Positions 6,903-8,282 of a DNA stretch of 8,282 nt are shown in pieces. The translations under genes and the position numbers were made by a program. Source of the DNA: Alistipes sp. (GTDB lineage Bacteria; Bacteroidota; Bacteroidia; Bacteroidales; Rikenellaceae); contig JAQUZZ010000048.1 in assembly GCA_028691095.1 (NCBI GenBank), forward strand, positions 1 through 8,282. Reading direction: 5' to 3'. Numbering within the stretch: position 1 is the stretch's first letter; each line of letters starts with the position of its first letter. The notes beneath the pieces were generated by a model, which was not told the origin of the DNA, did not search any database, and saw nothing but the letters and a program-made list of their open reading frames with translations.

Positions 6903-7871
6903 ATGCATATGTCTGACGCATTGGTGTCTCCGTCCGTTGCTGGGGCGGTGGGCGCACTCTCCGTGGCGCTGTTGGCGGTAGCCGTTCGCCAGGTGAAACG
7001 AAATTCGACCGAGCACATTGTGCCGCTTATGGGGGTGATGGGGGCGTTTATCTTTGCCGCACAGATGATTAACTTCACCATTCCCGGAACCGGCTCCAGT
7101 GGTCATATTGTGGGGGGCGTCTTGCTCTCCGCGGTTTTGGGGCCTTGGGCGGCATTTGTCACTTTGGTCTCGGTGTTGGTGCTTCAGTGCCTGCTCTTTG
7201 CCGATGGGGGATTGATGGCTCTGGGATGCAACGTGCTGAATATGGCAGTTTGTATGTGTCTGATTGCCTATCCGTTGATCTATAAACCACTGATGCGCCG
7301 CGAGGCCTCCTTCGGCCGAATTTTGGGCGTGTCTATCCTGACCTGTGTGATCGGACTGGAGTTGGGAGCTGCCGCGGTGACCTTCGAGACCGAGGCTTCG
7401 GGGATCACGATGCTTCCGCTTCGTCAATTTTTGGCCTTTATGCTCCCGATTCATCTTTTGATCGGTATCGGAGAGGGGATTGCCACCGCCGGAGTCGTCT
7501 ATGTGCTTCAACGCTCCAAACCGGAACTTCTGGTCTCGATGCGACAGCCGGACGAGAAGTCCCGAAGCCGCATCGGAAAGGCGCTGGTGATGGTTTCGCT
7601 CTTGGCATTGGCGATTGCCGGCTCCTTTAGCTGGATCGCCTCGTCGCAACCCGACGGATTGGAGTGGTCGATCACTCAGTTGATCGGGACCGGGGAGCCT
7701 GCGTCCGAACCGACAACCACCAGTCAGGTGGTGGCAACCCAGATTCAGGATACTACGGCTCTGATACCCGATTACAACACCTCTTTTGCCGGTATCGTGG
7801 GGAGTGGAGCCTTCCTGTTGGTTGCGTTCGGACTCTCTTATTTGTGGCGTGCGGGACATAAGAAGTCATGA
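6903..7871 (+). CDS. cbiM: Nickel/cobalt ECF transporter substrate-binding permease (CbiM/NikM with PDGLE tail)
   Basis: This is the S-component of an energy-coupling-factor importer for nickel or cobalt in the inner membrane. The N-terminus MHMSDAL carries the Met-His tip that binds the metal in this family; His2 and His68 (in SSGHIVGG) are the expected ligands. The core has about seven membrane segments through roughly residue 205, with the typical LFADGGLMALGCNVLNMAV (98-116). A C-terminal extension has one helix (about 226-246), the PDGLE motif at 250-254, a polar extracytoplasmic loop, and a last helix (about 292-315), as in CbiN-like/NikN domains fused to the permease. Nickel is favoured over cobalt because the gene follows a urease operon; sequence alone cannot decide. 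The stop overlaps the next start (ATGA), so the two genes are translationally coupled. Confidence 0.92.
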   Translation: MHMSDALVSPSVAGAVGALSVALLAVAVRQVKRNSTEHIVPLMGVMGAFIFAAQMINFTIPGTGSSGHIVGGVLLSAVLGPWAAFVTLVSVLVLQCLLFADGGLMALGCNVLNMAVCMCLIAYPLIYKPLMRREASFGRILGVSILTCVIGLELGAAAVTFETEASGITMLPLRQFLAFMLPIHLLIGIGEGIATAGVVYVLQRSKPELLVSMRQPDEKSRSRIGKALVMVSLLALAIAGSFSWIASSQPDGLEWSITQLIGTGEPASEPTTTSQVVATQIQDTTALIPDYNTSFAGIVGSGAFLLVAFGLSYLWRAGHKKS

Positions 7872-8282
7872 GTCAGAAGCTGCAATATGCCTTGAGAGAA
7901 TTAGATGCCATGGAGCGAACCGCGCAGATGCCGAGTCCGCTCCATGGCATTGATGCACGTGCAAAGCTGAGTGTGACCCTGCTTTTTCTGTTGGCGCTGC
8001 TCTCCATGCCTTTGACGCGACTCTCCGACCTTTTGCTCTTCTTTATCTATCCGATCGTCGGGGCTTCCCGCGGGGGTCTCTCCTATGCACTTTTGATGCG
8101 CCGATCGTTGTGGGTGTTGCCCTTCGTGCTGTTGATCGGCATCTTCAATCCGCTCTTGGATCGTCAGCCCGCTTTCCAGATCGGGTCGTGGTGGGTGAGC
8201 CAGGGATGGGTGAGTTTTGTCTCCATCGTGTTGCGCGGTCTGCTCTCGGTGCAGGGCGTGTTACTCTTGGTCTATACCACCG
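7868..8282 (+). CDS. cbiQ: ECF transporter transmembrane component CbiQ/NikQ (5' part)
   Basis: This would be the T-component, which couples the metal-binding permease to the ATPase pair on the cytoplasmic face. The visible 138 residues begin MSQKLQYALRELDAMERTAQ, then show the family opening SPLHGIDARAKL (23-34), hydrophobic helices at about 35-65 and 80-96 with GIFNP (91-95), and the amphipathic VSFVSIVLRGLLSVQGVLLLVYTT near the edge. The start ATG overlaps the cbiM stop by 4 nt. The gene is open at the right edge of the window; a full-length protein would have roughly 250 residues, and an ATPase gene (cbiO/nikO) is expected next but not seen. The first part contains a perfect 13-bp inverted repeat. 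Confidence 0.9.
   Translation, partial: MSQKLQYALRELDAMERTAQMPSPLHGIDARAKLSVTLLFLLALLSMPLTRLSDLLLFFIYPIVGASRGGLSYALLMRRSLWVLPFVLLIGIFNPLLDRQPAFQIGSWWVSQGWVSFVSIVLRGLLSVQGVLLLVYTT
7905..7950 (+). repeat. Perfect 13-bp inverted repeat inside the 5' end of cbiQ
   Basis: ATGCCATGGAGCG (7905-7917) and CGCTCCATGGCAT (7938-7950) are perfect reverse complements with a 20-nt spacer. The stem covers codons 13-28 of cbiQ, so a stable hairpin would sit about 35 nt after the start codon, in the early coding region. It could slow ribosomes or tune the ratio of the T-component to CbiM, or it may be a chance outcome of coding constraint. Confidence 0.5.

Noticed and set aside
6873..7859. 328-codon minus-strand frame opposite cbiM
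   Set aside because: Same reasoning: compositionally odd, no motif, fully antisense to a recognised permease.
1..8282. CRISPR array, tRNA or rRNA genes, defence or toxin-antitoxin system
   Set aside because: No regularly spaced repeats, no tRNA-like cloverleaf or rRNA sequence seen, and nearly all sequence is accounted for by urease and transport genes.

Overview
The window is most of a urease locus with every recognisable gene on the + strand: ureB (5' end cut off), ureC, ureE, ureF, ureG, ureD, a urea channel gene, a nickel/cobalt ECF permease gene of the CbiM/NikM type with a PDGLE tail, and the first part of a cbiQ/nikQ gene that runs off the right edge. The gene order (accessory genes E-F-G-D after the structural genes, then urea and metal transporters), the weak Shine-Dalgarno sequences, the A-rich stretches before several starts and the protein wording (UreE beginning MKIYTEIIGN, UreB with a Lys/Gln-rich C-terminal tail) suggest a Bacteroidota host, probably Bacteroidales. 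That assignment is inference from pattern and memory; no search was run.

Left edge (1 to about 123): the AT-rich end of an insertion sequence. It holds the last 33 codons of an IS5-family-like transposase and then a probable terminal inverted repeat. The element joins ureB directly. Codons for EYNVGRRTL, a well-conserved stretch near the UreB N-terminus, are still present just after the junction, but the first dozen or so residues and the start codon are missing. No ureA is visible in the window. This is the most important feature here, because it asks whether the operon still makes an active urease.

Structural and accessory genes (149 to 5573): UreC keeps all the expected nickel-site and catalytic residues. 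UreE (nickel carrier), UreF and UreD (scaffold) and UreG (GTPase) look intact and form the usual maturation set that delivers nickel to the carbamylated lysine of UreC. The spacing is uneven. ureB-ureC and ureG-ureD are 6 and 9 nt apart, but ureC-ureE, ureE-ureF, ureF-ureG, ureD-channel and channel-cbiM are separated by gaps of about 125 to 190 nt. These gaps hold inverted repeats and a small repeated hairpin unit of the form AGCAC-N3-GTGCT, which could tune expression or mRNA processing within the operon.

Transport genes (5718 to 8282): a UT-family urea channel brings in the substrate, and the CbiM/NikM-CbiQ/NikQ pair would import the nickel cofactor, with an ATPase expected just beyond the window. 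Together the locus is a self-contained module for urea uptake, nickel uptake, enzyme maturation and hydrolysis to ammonia. I see no wholly novel system. The unusual parts are the IS junction in ureB and the structured intergenic regions.
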